Source: Geodermatophilaceae bacterium
Lineage (GTDB): Bacteria > Actinomycetota > Actinomycetes > Mycobacteriales > Geodermatophilaceae
DNA length: 5,815 nucleotides
Assembly (NCBI GenBank): GCA_013811805.1
Contig: JACCUM010000241.1
Span: 1 to 5,815, forward strand
Reading direction: 5' to 3'
Shown here: positions 1-5,765 of the stretch, in pieces
Position numbering within the stretch: position 1 is the stretch's first letter
Layout of the letters: each line of letters opens with the position of its first letter
The notes under the pieces: generated by a model
Seen by the model: only the letters and a program-made list of their open reading frames with translations
Database searches by the model: none
What the model was told of the DNA's origin: nothing
Program-made: the position numbers and the translations under genes

Positions 1-1890
1 CCGCTGTTCCACCACTACGTGACCACGCCGATCCACGAGACGGTCGAAGAGCTGCTGGGCACCCAGCAGGCACCGATCTACATCGTCCATTTCACTCAGG
101 CGGGAGCGATCGAACGCGCCCAGGCACTGATGAGCATCAACGTGTGCACCCGGCCGGAGAAGGATCTGATCGCTGATCTGATCGGTGGCTTCCGGTTCAC
201 CGCCGGATTCGGCAAGACCCTGTCCCGCCTGGTCCGGCACGGGATCGGTGTCCACCACGCAGGCATGCTGCCCAAGTACCGGCGCTTGGTGGAGGTGTTG
301 GCCCAGGCCGGGCTGCTCAAGGTCATCTGCGGCACGGACACGCTGGGGGTGGGCATCAACGTGCCGATCCGTACGGTGCTGTTCACCGGGCTGAGCAAGT
401 ACGACGGAGTCAAGACCCGACTGCTCAGCGCGCGGGAGTTTCATCAGATCGCCGGCCGGGCCGGTCGGGCGGGCTACGACCCGGTCGGCAATGTCGTCGT
501 CCAAGCACCCGACCATGTGGTGGACAACGAGCGGGCTCTGGCCAAGGCGGGTGACGATCCCAAGAAACGTCGGAAGGTCGTACGGAAGAAACCGCCCGAG
601 GGAACGGTGGGGTACGGCAAGCCGACCTTCGACCGGTTGGTGGAATCCGAGCCCGAGGGTCTCACGTCCAGCTTCTCGGTCAGCCACTCGATGCTGCTCA
701 ACGTCATCGCGCGCCCCGGCGACTGCTACCTCGCGATGCAGCACCTGCTCACCGACAACGATGAACCGCGAGCCCGCCAACTGCGCCACATCCGTACCGC
801 GATCCACGCCTACCGGGCGCTGTTGACCGCCGGCGTGGTGGAGCAGCTTCCGGCCCCGGACCCGCAGGGACGTACCGCACGGCTGACCGTCGACCTGCAG
901 CGCGACTTCGCGCTCAACCAGCCGCTGTCCACCTTCGCCCTGGCCGCCACCGGTCTGCTGGACCGGGAGGCCCCGAGCTACGCCCTCGATGTCGTCTCCG
1001 TGATCGAGTCCACCCTGGAAAACCCCCGCCCGGTGCTGTCCGCGCAGCGGTTCAAGGCCCGCGGCGAGGCGGTTGCGGCGATGAAGGCCGACGGCATCGA
1101 ATATGACGAACGGATGGAGCTGCTCGAGGAGGTGAGCTATCCGCAGCCGTTGGTCGAACTGCTCACCGGGGCCTACGAGACCTATCGCCGCGGACATCCC
1201 TGGGTTGCCGACCACGAGCTAAGACCCAAGACCGTGGCGCGGGATCTGTTCGAGCGGGCGATGACCTTCGTCGAGTACGTCAGTTTCTATGGATTGGCCC
1301 GCGCGGAAGGCACGGTGCTTCGCTACCTGGCTGACGCGTACAAGGCGCTGCGTCAGACCGTTCCCGAGGAGGCGCGGACCGACGAGCTGGCAGACCTGAT
1401 CGAGTGGCTGGGCGAGCTTGTCCGACAAGTGGATTCGAGCTTGCTCGACGAATGGGCAGAACTGCTCAACCCGGTCGAGCCTGAGTCGGTTGCTCCTACG
1501 CTCGACGACCGGCCGCCGGCGGTCACCTCGAATGTGCGCGCTTTCCGGGTGCTCGTACGCAATGCGCTGTTTCGGCGGGTCGAGCTCAGTGCGCTGCGGC
1601 GCTACCACGAACTGGGCGAGCTCGATGCCGAATCCGGCTGGGACGCAGCGGCATGGGCGCAGGCGCTGGACGCGTACTTCGAGGTCCATGACCAGATCGG
1701 CACGAGTCCTGATGCCCGGGGGCCGGCACTGTTGCTGATCGAACAGCTACCCGACCGCTGGCTGGTCCGTCAGATCTTCGATGATCCGGCCGGCGACCAC
1801 GACTGGGGGATCAGCGCAGAGGTGGACCTGGCCGCCTCCAACGAGGCCGGGGTCGCGGTCCTCACCGTCACCGCCGTGAACGAACTCTGA
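1..1890 (+). CDS. Ski2-like DEAD/DEAH RNA helicase with DUF3516 C-terminus (5'-truncated by window)
   Basis: Reading frame 1 is open from base 1, so the gene starts upstream. The GTG at 19 is internal and not a credible start. About 629 residues are visible, ending in TGA at 1888-1890. They begin in the second RecA-like domain: VHFTQ (about bases 82-96, motif IV region), GVHHAGMLPKYR (visible residues 83-94), motif V GTDTLGVGIN (111-120) and motif VI HQIAGRAGRAG (148-158). These are the signatures of Ski2/Mtr4-like helicases. A lysine/arginine-rich loop (PKKRRKV then RKK, residues 187-197) follows. The rest, from about residue 205 to the end, reads like DUF3516, including EGTVLRYLADAYKALRQTVP and RQVDSSLLDEWAELL. 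Walker A and the DExH box are outside the window; from memory of the family (roughly 830-850 aa) about 200 residues are missing. Expected role: ATP-driven RNA unwinding in the cytoplasm, substrate unknown. No frameshift is visible. Confidence 0.95.
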   Translation, partial: PLFHHYVTTPIHETVEELLGTQQAPIYIVHFTQAGAIERAQALMSINVCTRPEKDLIADLIGGFRFTAGFGKTLSRLVRHGIGVHHAGMLPKYRRLVEVLAQAGLLKVICGTDTLGVGINVPIRTVLFTGLSKYDGVKTRLLSAREFHQIAGRAGRAGYDPVGNVVVQAPDHVVDNERALAKAGDDPKKRRKVVRKKPPEGTVGYGKPTFDRLVESEPEGLTSSFSVSHSMLLNVIARPGDCYLAMQHLLTDNDEPRARQLRHIRTAIHAYRALLTAGVVEQLPAPDPQGRTARLTVDLQRDFALNQPLSTFALAATGLLDREAPSYALDVVSVIESTLENPRPVLSAQRFKARGEAVAAMKADGIEYDERMELLEEVSYPQPLVELLTGAYETYRRGHPWVADHELRPKTVARDLFERAMTFVEYVSFYGLARAEGTVLRYLADAYKALRQTVPEEARTDELADLIEWLGELVRQVDSSLLDEWAELLNPVEPESVAPTLDDRPPAVTSNVRAFRVLVRNALFRRVELSALRRYHELGELDAESGWDAAAWAQALDAYFEVHDQIGTSPDARGPALLLIEQLPDRWLVRQIFDDPAGDHDWGISAEVDLAASNEAGVAVLTVTAVNEL

Positions 1891-1958
1891 CCGGTGCTAG
1901 ACGAGTCCGGCGTCCTGGGCTCGGTGGAGTGGTCATCCCGGGTCTGGCGGGCTCCGCG

Positions 1959-1973
1959 GCCCCCGATCGGGGC
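1959..1973. terminator. Candidate bidirectional terminator hairpin between convergent reading frames
   Basis: Bases 1961-1972 are a perfect palindrome, CCCCGATCGGGG. As RNA it can form a 4-bp C/G stem with a GATC loop, extended by a G-C pair (1959 with 1973) across one bulged C. It lies 70 nt after the helicase stop and directly before the stop of the minus-strand MFS remnant (TAG, complement of 1973-1975). There is no T-run on either side, so it is not a classical intrinsic terminator; many actinobacterial hairpins lack one. The stem is short and may be chance in GC-rich DNA. Confidence 0.3.
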
Positions 1974-2254
1974 TAGGAGACGGAAACCGGAGACCGTTCG
2001 ACGAGCTTCTCCAGGTTGACGCCGCGGGCCTCAGTGCCGTAGCGCCACCACAGACCGCCAGCTACGGCGCCGATGAGCCAGAAGGCACCAAGAGCGATGA
2101 ACACCGAACCCAGCCCGAACGAGTTGGCCGTCAGGGCAAGCAGAACCTGTCCGATCACCGCTCCCATCCGGCCTACCCCGACGGACGCGCCGATGCCGGT
2201 GGCTCGCAGATGGGTCGGGAAGAGTTCGGAGAACGTCGGATACGCCGAGACCCA
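1973..2254 (-). pseudogene. MFS transporter, C-terminal remnant (last two membrane helices)
   Basis: On the minus strand, one frame gives SELFPTHLRATGIGASVGVG followed by GRMGAVIGQVLLALTAN and two hydrophobic stretches, then a charged tail, GTEARGVNLEKLVERSPVSVS, and TAG at 1973-1975. ELFPT-x-LRATG-x-G is the well-known loop before helix 11 of sugar/aromatic-acid type major facilitator transporters, and the rest matches helices 11 and 12 with a normal C-terminus. Homology stops near 2245-2254; upstream the frame gives a non-membrane sequence and a different frame resembles another family. Some 350 residues of a normal ~430-460 aa transporter are missing, so it cannot work as a transporter. 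The internal ATG at 2165-2167 would make a 64-residue two-helix protein, but I see no reason to think it is a real gene. The substrate of the parent is unknown. Confidence 0.75.
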
Positions 2255-2255
2255 T

Positions 2256-2354
2256 GCCCGTCTCGGCGAGCCGCCTGCAGATTCGGGCCAGGATCATCGG
2301 GTCGAAGCGGGCGGCGTACTCGATCATCGTCTGCTCGGCCTGTGGCCGGCACGC
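2256..2354 (-). pseudogene. Short DUF222 / 13E12-like fragment
   Basis: The minus-strand frame through this stretch reads CRPQAEQTMIEYAARFDP and then MILARICRRLAETG. From memory this resembles the helical core of DUF222 (the 13E12 repeat family, usually fused to a C-terminal HNH nuclease), where AE..L...A..FDP..LA...RRL is a typical pattern. Only about 33 residues match; there is no start, no HNH motif and no continuation, because the sequence switches at 2245-2256 into another frame carrying MFS transporter sequence. Such genes are multicopy in many actinobacteria and are often found as fragments. It lies antisense in the fmt upstream region. The match is short, so the family name is tentative. 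Confidence 0.5.
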
Positions 2355-2393
2355 GACCGGTCGGTCCTGCACACTCCACGATGAGCACGCCCG

Positions 2394-2399
2394 TACCCT
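2394..2399 (+). promoter_or_regulatory. Possible -10 box (TACCCT) upstream of fmt
   Basis: TACCCT fits the actinobacterial TANNNT -10 pattern and lies 44 nt before the fmt ATG and 8 nt before the ATG at 2408. No convincing -35 hexamer is visible at 16-18 nt spacing. It is the same hexamer as in the vapB promoter of this window. It would drive fmt-rsmB, whose usual upstream operon partners are absent here, so a promoter somewhere in 2263-2442 is required. The exact choice is inference. Confidence 0.3.
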
Positions 2400-2407
2400 G
2401 CCAAACG

Positions 2408-2446
2408 ATGACGACATCTCGTGCTTCCCGCCGCCGCCGAGGATGA
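2408..2446 (+). CDS. Possible 12-codon upstream ORF coupled to fmt
   Basis: ATG at 2408 opens a frame encoding MTTSRASRRRRG and ends in TGA at 2444-2446, which overlaps the fmt start as ATGA (2443-2446). This is the arrangement seen in translational coupling. The ATG is 8 nt after a TACCCT -10-like box, so it could start a leaderless mRNA. The same frame has an earlier ATG at 2381, giving a 21-codon version. Codons 8-11 are four arginines in a row. The fmt ATG has only GAGG immediately before it, with no spacer, so it lacks a normal ribosome binding site and could depend on coupling. The ORF is very short and no homologue is known to me; it may be chance. Confidence 0.3.
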   Translation: MTTSRASRRRRG

Positions 2447-3381
2447 GGCTGGTCTTTGCCGGTACGCCGGAACCGGCGCTGCCTGCCCTGAACGCGATCG
2501 CTGCCTCCGATCACGAACTCGTGGCGGTAGTGACCCGACCGGACGCCCGAAGCGGCCGTGGTCGGCACCCCGGCAGTTCTCCGGTGGCCCGGCGGGCCGA
2601 AGAACTGGGTGTCGACGTTCTCCGGCCCGTACGACCGAAGGATCCGGAGTTCCTCCAGACTCTTGCAGCGCTGGCACCGGACGCCTGCCCGGTGGTGGCC
2701 TACGGCGCGCTGATCCCGACCGACGCCCTCGAGATCCCTGCCCACGGTTGGATCAACCTGCATTTCTCGCTGCTTCCGGCCTGGCGCGGCGCCGCTCCGG
2801 TGCAGCGCGCGATCATGGCCGGTGACGACGTGACCGGAGCCAGCACATTCCGGCTCGAGGCGGGCCTCGATACCGGTCCGGTGTACGGCGTCCTCACTGA
2901 GCCGATTGCCCCGCGAGACACGGCGGGTGATCTCCTCGATCGACTGGCGCAGGCCGGTGCGCGGCTACTGGTCGAGACCCTGAACGGGATCGAGGCCGGA
3001 GCGTTGGATCCGCGTCCCCAGCCGAGAGACGGGGTCAGCTTGGCTCCGCAACTGTCCACAGAGGACGCACACGTTGACTGGCGGCTCCCGGCGGCGATCA
3101 TCGATCGGCGGATCCGAGGCTGCACACCGAAACCGGGCGCCTGGACGCTGCTCAACAACGACCGGCTGGGTCTCGGACCGGTCCGCCCGGTCCCACCGAC
3201 GGGGCAGAGTTCCGCCTGGCTCGGTCCTGGCGAACTCAGTGTCGGCAAGCAAGCGGTGCTGGTCGGAACCGCCAGCACTCCGGTCGAACTCGGCGAGATC
3301 CGAGCGCCAGGCCGTCGACCGATGTCGGCAGCTGACTGGGCGCGCGGCGCCCGACCGGCACCCGGTCAACGATTGGGCTGA
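2443..3381 (+). CDS. fmt: Methionyl-tRNA formyltransferase
   Basis: Transfers a formyl group from 10-formyltetrahydrofolate to the methionine on initiator tRNA, producing fMet-tRNA for translation initiation in the cytoplasm. The 312-residue product is the usual family length. It starts MRLVFAGTPEPALPALN, the standard N-terminus, which fixes the ATG at 2443 although the frame is open further upstream. The formyltransferase domain covers about residues 1-180. It contains the TRPDARSGRGR tRNA-contacting loop (31-41), the WINLHFSLLPAWRGAAPVQ block with N105 and H107, and GLDTGPV with D143, together the Asn-His-Asp catalytic set known from E. coli Fmt. The C-terminal anticodon/acceptor-binding domain (about 200-305) includes LSTEDAHVDWRLPAAII and RIRGCTPKPGAW. 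rsmB follows after 5 nt, so the two form an operon. No proper Shine-Dalgarno precedes the start. The usual priA or def neighbour is replaced by gene remnants. Confidence 0.97.
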   Translation: MRLVFAGTPEPALPALNAIAASDHELVAVVTRPDARSGRGRHPGSSPVARRAEELGVDVLRPVRPKDPEFLQTLAALAPDACPVVAYGALIPTDALEIPAHGWINLHFSLLPAWRGAAPVQRAIMAGDDVTGASTFRLEAGLDTGPVYGVLTEPIAPRDTAGDLLDRLAQAGARLLVETLNGIEAGALDPRPQPRDGVSLAPQLSTEDAHVDWRLPAAIIDRRIRGCTPKPGAWTLLNNDRLGLGPVRPVPPTGQSSAWLGPGELSVGKQAVLVGTASTPVELGEIRAPGRRPMSAADWARGARPAPGQRLG

Positions 3382-3386
3382 TCGAG

Positions 3387-4820
3387 ATGCCCCCACCCGG
3401 ACGCGGGCGCAACACCAATCGTCGTCCACCGCAACGCCGTCCCACGCCGCCGCGGCGGACACCTGATCCGCCGCGCCGGATCGCCTTGGACCTGCTGGCA
3501 GCCATCCGCGAACGGGGGGCCTACGCCAACCTGACGCTGCCTGGGCTGCTGGACCAGGCCCGGTTGGACGAGCGCGACGCAGCGCTTGCCACCGAACTGG
3601 GGTACGGCACCGTCCGCTGGCAGGGCACGCTCGACGCGATCCTGGAGCGGTGCCTGGACCGGCGTCCACCGGCCGACCTCGACCCGCCGGTCCTGGACGT
3701 TCTCCGCTTGGGGGCCTACCAGATCCTGCATACCCGGATACCCGCGTACGCGGCGGTGGCTGCGACGGTCAACCTCGCGGGTTCGGTCGTCGGTGAGGGC
3801 CCGGCTCGGCTGGTGAACGCGGTGCTCCGCAAAGTGGACAGGCGCGATCTCGACGGGTGGATCTCCGAGCTCACGTCAGCATCTCGTTCGGCAGATGACG
3901 ACGGCCGCGACCTCTCCTTCACCGAGCTCTCCCTACGGCACGCTCATCCGGAGTGGATCGTGCGCGCGGTCGCCGAGGCCCTGGGCCCGGACGTTGCCGA
4001 ACTCGGTGCGGCACTGGCCGCCAACAATGAACGCCCGGTCGTGCACCTCGTCGCCCGGCAGATGGCCCGCGACGATCTGGTGAGCCAGGTCGGCGGCGAG
4101 CCGGGACCGTGGTCGCCGTACGCCGTCCGGCTGCCCAGCGGCGGCTCACCGCACTCCTTCGCCGAGATCCGGGCTCGCCGAGCCGGCGTACAGGACGAGG
4201 GCAGCCAGCTGATGGCACTGGCTGTTGCCCGCGCGGCCATGGGCGACGGCGAACCAACCGGCTGGTGGCTGGACCTGTGCGCCGGTCCCGGCGGCAAGGC
4301 GGCGCTGCTGGCGGTGTCGGCTGGCGACGACGTACGGATCTTGGCCGCGGACCGGGCACCGCATCGGGCGCACCTCGTCGCCCAGGCAACCAGCGGTGAG
4401 CCAGTCGCGGTGGTCAGCGCGGACGGTCTGGCCGCACCATGGCGGACCGGCTTCGCCGATCGGGTGCTGGTGGATGCGCCCTGCTCAGGACTCGGAGCCC
4501 TGCGTCGGCGACCCGATGCCCGCTGGCGCAGGACCGCGCAGGACGTCACAGATCTGGCGGAGTTGCAACGAGGGCTACTCGCCGCAGGCATGTCCGCCGC
4601 GCGATCCGGGGGAGTCGTGGCCTACGTGACGTGTTCGCCCCACAAGGCCGAGACCGTCGACATCGTCGAGTGGGCGCTGGCTCGCAGCGGCGCGACGGCA
4701 CTCGATGCCCGCGCGAGCCTGCCGCCGGAAATGCCGTTCCTGGGAGCGGGACCCTACGTTCAACTCTGGCCGCATCGGCACGGTACCGATGCGATGTTCC
4801 TCGCCCTGCTCCGCGTCTAG
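3387..4820 (+). CDS. rsmB: 16S rRNA (cytosine-967-C5)-methyltransferase RsmB
   Basis: Methylates a single 16S rRNA cytosine (C967 in E. coli numbering) at carbon 5 using S-adenosylmethionine, during small-subunit assembly. The product has 477 residues. Residues 1-31 are an arginine/proline-rich, probably disordered extension. Residues 32-155 are the NusB-like RNA-binding domain (ERGAYANLTLPGLL, ATELGYGTVRWQGTLDAIL, LRLGAYQI, VNAVLRKV). The methyltransferase domain follows: VQDEGSQL (268-275), motif I LDLCAGPGGK (295-304), motif IV DAPCSGLGALRRRPDARW with C366, and motif VI YVTCS with C416, the nucleophile position in RNA m5C methyltransferases. Both cysteines are present, so it should be active. 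The ATG is 5 nt after the fmt stop with only a weak purine stretch (GATCGAG), suggesting coupled translation. It ends in tandem stops TAG TGA (4818-4823). Older name fmu/sun. Confidence 0.96.
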   Translation: MPPPGRGRNTNRRPPQRRPTPPRRTPDPPRRIALDLLAAIRERGAYANLTLPGLLDQARLDERDAALATELGYGTVRWQGTLDAILERCLDRRPPADLDPPVLDVLRLGAYQILHTRIPAYAAVAATVNLAGSVVGEGPARLVNAVLRKVDRRDLDGWISELTSASRSADDDGRDLSFTELSLRHAHPEWIVRAVAEALGPDVAELGAALAANNERPVVHLVARQMARDDLVSQVGGEPGPWSPYAVRLPSGGSPHSFAEIRARRAGVQDEGSQLMALAVARAAMGDGEPTGWWLDLCAGPGGKAALLAVSAGDDVRILAADRAPHRAHLVAQATSGEPVAVVSADGLAAPWRTGFADRVLVDAPCSGLGALRRRPDARWRRTAQDVTDLAELQRGLLAAGMSAARSGGVVAYVTCSPHKAETVDIVEWALARSGATALDARASLPPEMPFLGAGPYVQLWPHRHGTDAMFLALLRV

Positions 4821-4830
4821 TGAGATCCGG

Positions 4831-4855
4831 CCTCGCCAGCGCTCCGCGGGCGAGG
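4831..4855 (+). terminator. Hairpin after rsmB, candidate operon terminator
   Basis: CCTCGCC (4831-4837) and GGCGAGG (4849-4855) form a perfect 7-bp stem with an 11-nt loop, starting 10 nt after the rsmB stop. There is no T-run after it. The position fits the end of the fmt-rsmB transcript, since the frame downstream is only a gene remnant. Confidence 0.4.
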
Positions 4856-4893
4856 ACACCGCCGCCAGGGGGAAACTTCGGCTCATCCTTGAC

Positions 4894-5082
4894 CCCGGCG
4901 GCGCGCTCCTGGACGGGATCCGCGGGGCGTGCACCGGTCGACGGGTCGCGCTCTGCGATCTCGCCGTAGTGGTGGGCGATCTGCTCGTCGGCGTGCCCGA
5001 GGTCACCGAGATCGACCTCAATCCCGTCCTGGCCAGCTCCGCCGGTGCCGTCCCGGTTGACTGGCGCATCGTCACCGCCTAG
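4894..5082 (+). pseudogene. ATP-grasp acyl-CoA synthetase, C-terminal remnant
   Basis: About 62 codons read GGALLDGIRG, then a helical stretch ALCDLAVVVGDLLVGVPEV, then TEIDLNPVLAS and VPVDWRIVTA before TAG at 5080-5082. LLDG-x-RG, E-x-DLNP and a final VDxRI are landmarks at the end of the ATP-grasp domain of ADP-forming acetate/acyl-CoA ligases and related GNAT-fused acyl-CoA synthetases. The tyrosine normal in LLDGYRG is isoleucine here. Nothing recognisable precedes about 4890: the frame runs back into rsmB in another phase without matching the family, and no start or ribosome site is seen. The parent proteins have several hundred residues more, so this is a 3' scrap left by a deletion or rearrangement. 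It now faces vapC tail to tail. Confidence 0.7.
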
Positions 5083-5123
5083 CCCTTGGCGCAGCGGCCG
5101 TCTCGTGCGAGGCCAAGGGCTAG
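5079..5123. terminator. Perfect 12-bp inverted repeat over two convergent stop codons
   Basis: CTAGCCCTTGGC (5079-5090) is exactly repeated in inverse as GCCAAGGGCTAG (5112-5123), with a 21-nt spacer. The left arm contains the TAG ending the ATP-grasp remnant (5080-5082); the right arm contains the complement of the vapC TAG (5120-5122). Transcripts from either strand would form the same stem, so it can act as a bidirectional terminator, although no T-run follows on either strand. The repeat itself is directly visible; its terminator role is inference. Confidence 0.6.
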
Positions 5124-5500
5124 ATCTCGACGATCTCCACGAGATCTTCCAGACCGTGCACATCCCGGGCATTCGCGGTGTACAGCCGTGCGCCGTTAGC
5201 GTGTGCGGTCGCCGCAATGAGCAGGTCCATGACTCGCGCCCTCGGCTGGCGACCCATCTCGACGACCGTCGCGGCGAGCATCCCGTAGCTCCGAGCGACC
5301 TTGTCGTCCATCGGCAGAGCATCGAAGAAATGCTCGATATGGGTCAAGCGGCGAAGTCGTTCGGCCCGGGTGGCCGAGTCAGCCGCAACCAGGACGCCGA
5401 AGTGCAATTCGGCCAGCGTTGCCGAACTGATCGCCAGCTCGCCCTGGAGCTCACCCACGCCGCTGGCCAAGACGACACTGGTGTCCAGAATCGCCCTCAT
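5120..5500 (-). CDS. vapC: VapC-family PIN-domain toxin ribonuclease
   Basis: A 126-residue PIN-domain protein, the normal VapC length. It begins MRAILDTSVVLASG, and the start is fixed by this motif and by the ATGA overlap with the antitoxin stop at 5497-5500. The acidic Mg-binding residues are in place: D6 in LDTSVV, E31 in LAELHFGV, D92 in VMDLLIAATA, and D113 with N110 in YTANARDV. The family cuts RNA (tRNA or rRNA in studied actinobacterial members) and is held inactive by its antitoxin. The target here cannot be read from sequence. The C-terminus (GLEDLVEIVEI) is complete and ends inside a 12-bp inverted repeat. All catalytic positions are kept, so it is probably functional. It is co-transcribed with, and translationally coupled to, vapB. 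Confidence 0.95.
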   Translation of the reverse strand: MRAILDTSVVLASGVGELQGELAISSATLAELHFGVLVAADSATRAERLRRLTHIEHFFDALPMDDKVARSYGMLAATVVEMGRQPRARVMDLLIAATAHANGARLYTANARDVHGLEDLVEIVEI

Positions 5501-5742
5501 GTGGTGGACCAGGGGTCGCGGGCCGTTTGCTCGATGCGGTCCCTGTCGGTGGACCACGTCGGGTCACCGGGGCCGGTGAACAGATCCGCGATGTCGCTGA
5601 ACGTGCGCCAGGTGTTGCGCTCGGGCGGTCCCAGACGCGCCGCGGGTCGGCCGCTCACGGTCACGGTGACCGTTTCACCAGCCTCCGCCCTGCGGACCAA
5701 GTCGCTCGCGTTCTGTCGAAGCTCTCTGAGACCCACATCCAT
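5497..5742 (-). CDS. vapB: Phd/YefM-fold VapB antitoxin
   Basis: An 81-residue antitoxin. Residues 1-38 hold the Phd/YefM-type DNA-binding fold: MDVGLRELRQNASDLVRRAE, then GETVTVTVSGRPAARLGP. The C-terminal part (IADLFTGPGD ... DRDRIEQTARDPW) has the aromatic and acidic character of the toxin-wrapping tail, with a D-R...DPW ending common in actinobacterial VapB proteins. I chose the ATG at 5742 over one at 5775, because family similarity begins there and a -10 box lies 7 nt upstream, which would place the longer start above the transcript. The stop TGA overlaps the vapC ATG (ATGA, 5497-5500). Expected roles are to neutralise VapC and repress the operon's own promoter. Confidence 0.92.
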   Translation of the reverse strand: MDVGLRELRQNASDLVRRAEAGETVTVTVSGRPAARLGPPERNTWRTFSDIADLFTGPGDPTWSTDRDRIEQTARDPWSTT

Positions 5743-5746
5743 GTGA

Positions 5747-5758
5747 CTTAGGGTAGCA
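5747..5758 (-). promoter_or_regulatory. Extended -10 promoter for leaderless vapBC mRNA
   Basis: On the minus strand TGC-TACCCT occupies 5750-5758, matching the extended -10 form TGN-TANNNT. After the hexamer (5750-5755) come exactly 7 nt (AAGTCAC), then the vapB ATG at 5742. Transcription would therefore start at or next to the A of the ATG, and there is no Shine-Dalgarno, both as expected for a leaderless actinobacterial mRNA. No clear -35 element is visible, which the extended -10 could compensate for. Confidence 0.65.
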
Positions 5759-5765
5759 CTTGTGC
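5756..5765. repeat. Small palindrome, candidate VapB operator
   Basis: GCAC-TT-GTGC sits directly upstream of the vapBC -10 hexamer, overlapping the TGN extension, where a bound repressor would block RNA polymerase. A second AGCACTT occurs at 5794-5800, part of CACT-TC-AGTG (5796-5805), 39 nt from the first. VapB/Phd antitoxins usually autoregulate through such short inverted repeats. The arms are only 4 bp, so this is tentative. Confidence 0.35.

Noticed and set aside
19..21. GTG as a start for a 623-residue helicase
   Set aside because: The frame is open from base 1 with plausible helicase sequence (PLFHHY before it), and the ATP-binding half must lie upstream, so this GTG is internal.
1891..1958. 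RNA gene or attachment site in the gap after the helicase
   Set aside because: I saw no tRNA-like cloverleaf, repeat or conserved box; it looks like plain intergenic sequence.
2254..2442. N-terminal extension of fmt upstream of ATG 2443
   Set aside because: The frame is open, but the encoded residues do not resemble the family, and MRLVFAGTPEPA is the normal N-terminus.
2965..3669. Minus-strand open frame across the fmt-rsmB junction
   Set aside because: It is a shadow of two confidently identified genes with no family features.
4546..5322. Long minus-strand open frame opposite the rsmB end and vapC region
   Set aside because: It is arginine/serine-rich, low-complexity translation typical of the antisense of GC-rich genes, and it overlaps well-supported genes.
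5045..5746. Plus-strand open frame antisense to vapBC
   Set aside because: The opposite strand encodes recognisable VapB and VapC with a promoter and coupled overlap; the plus-strand product has no recognisable domain.
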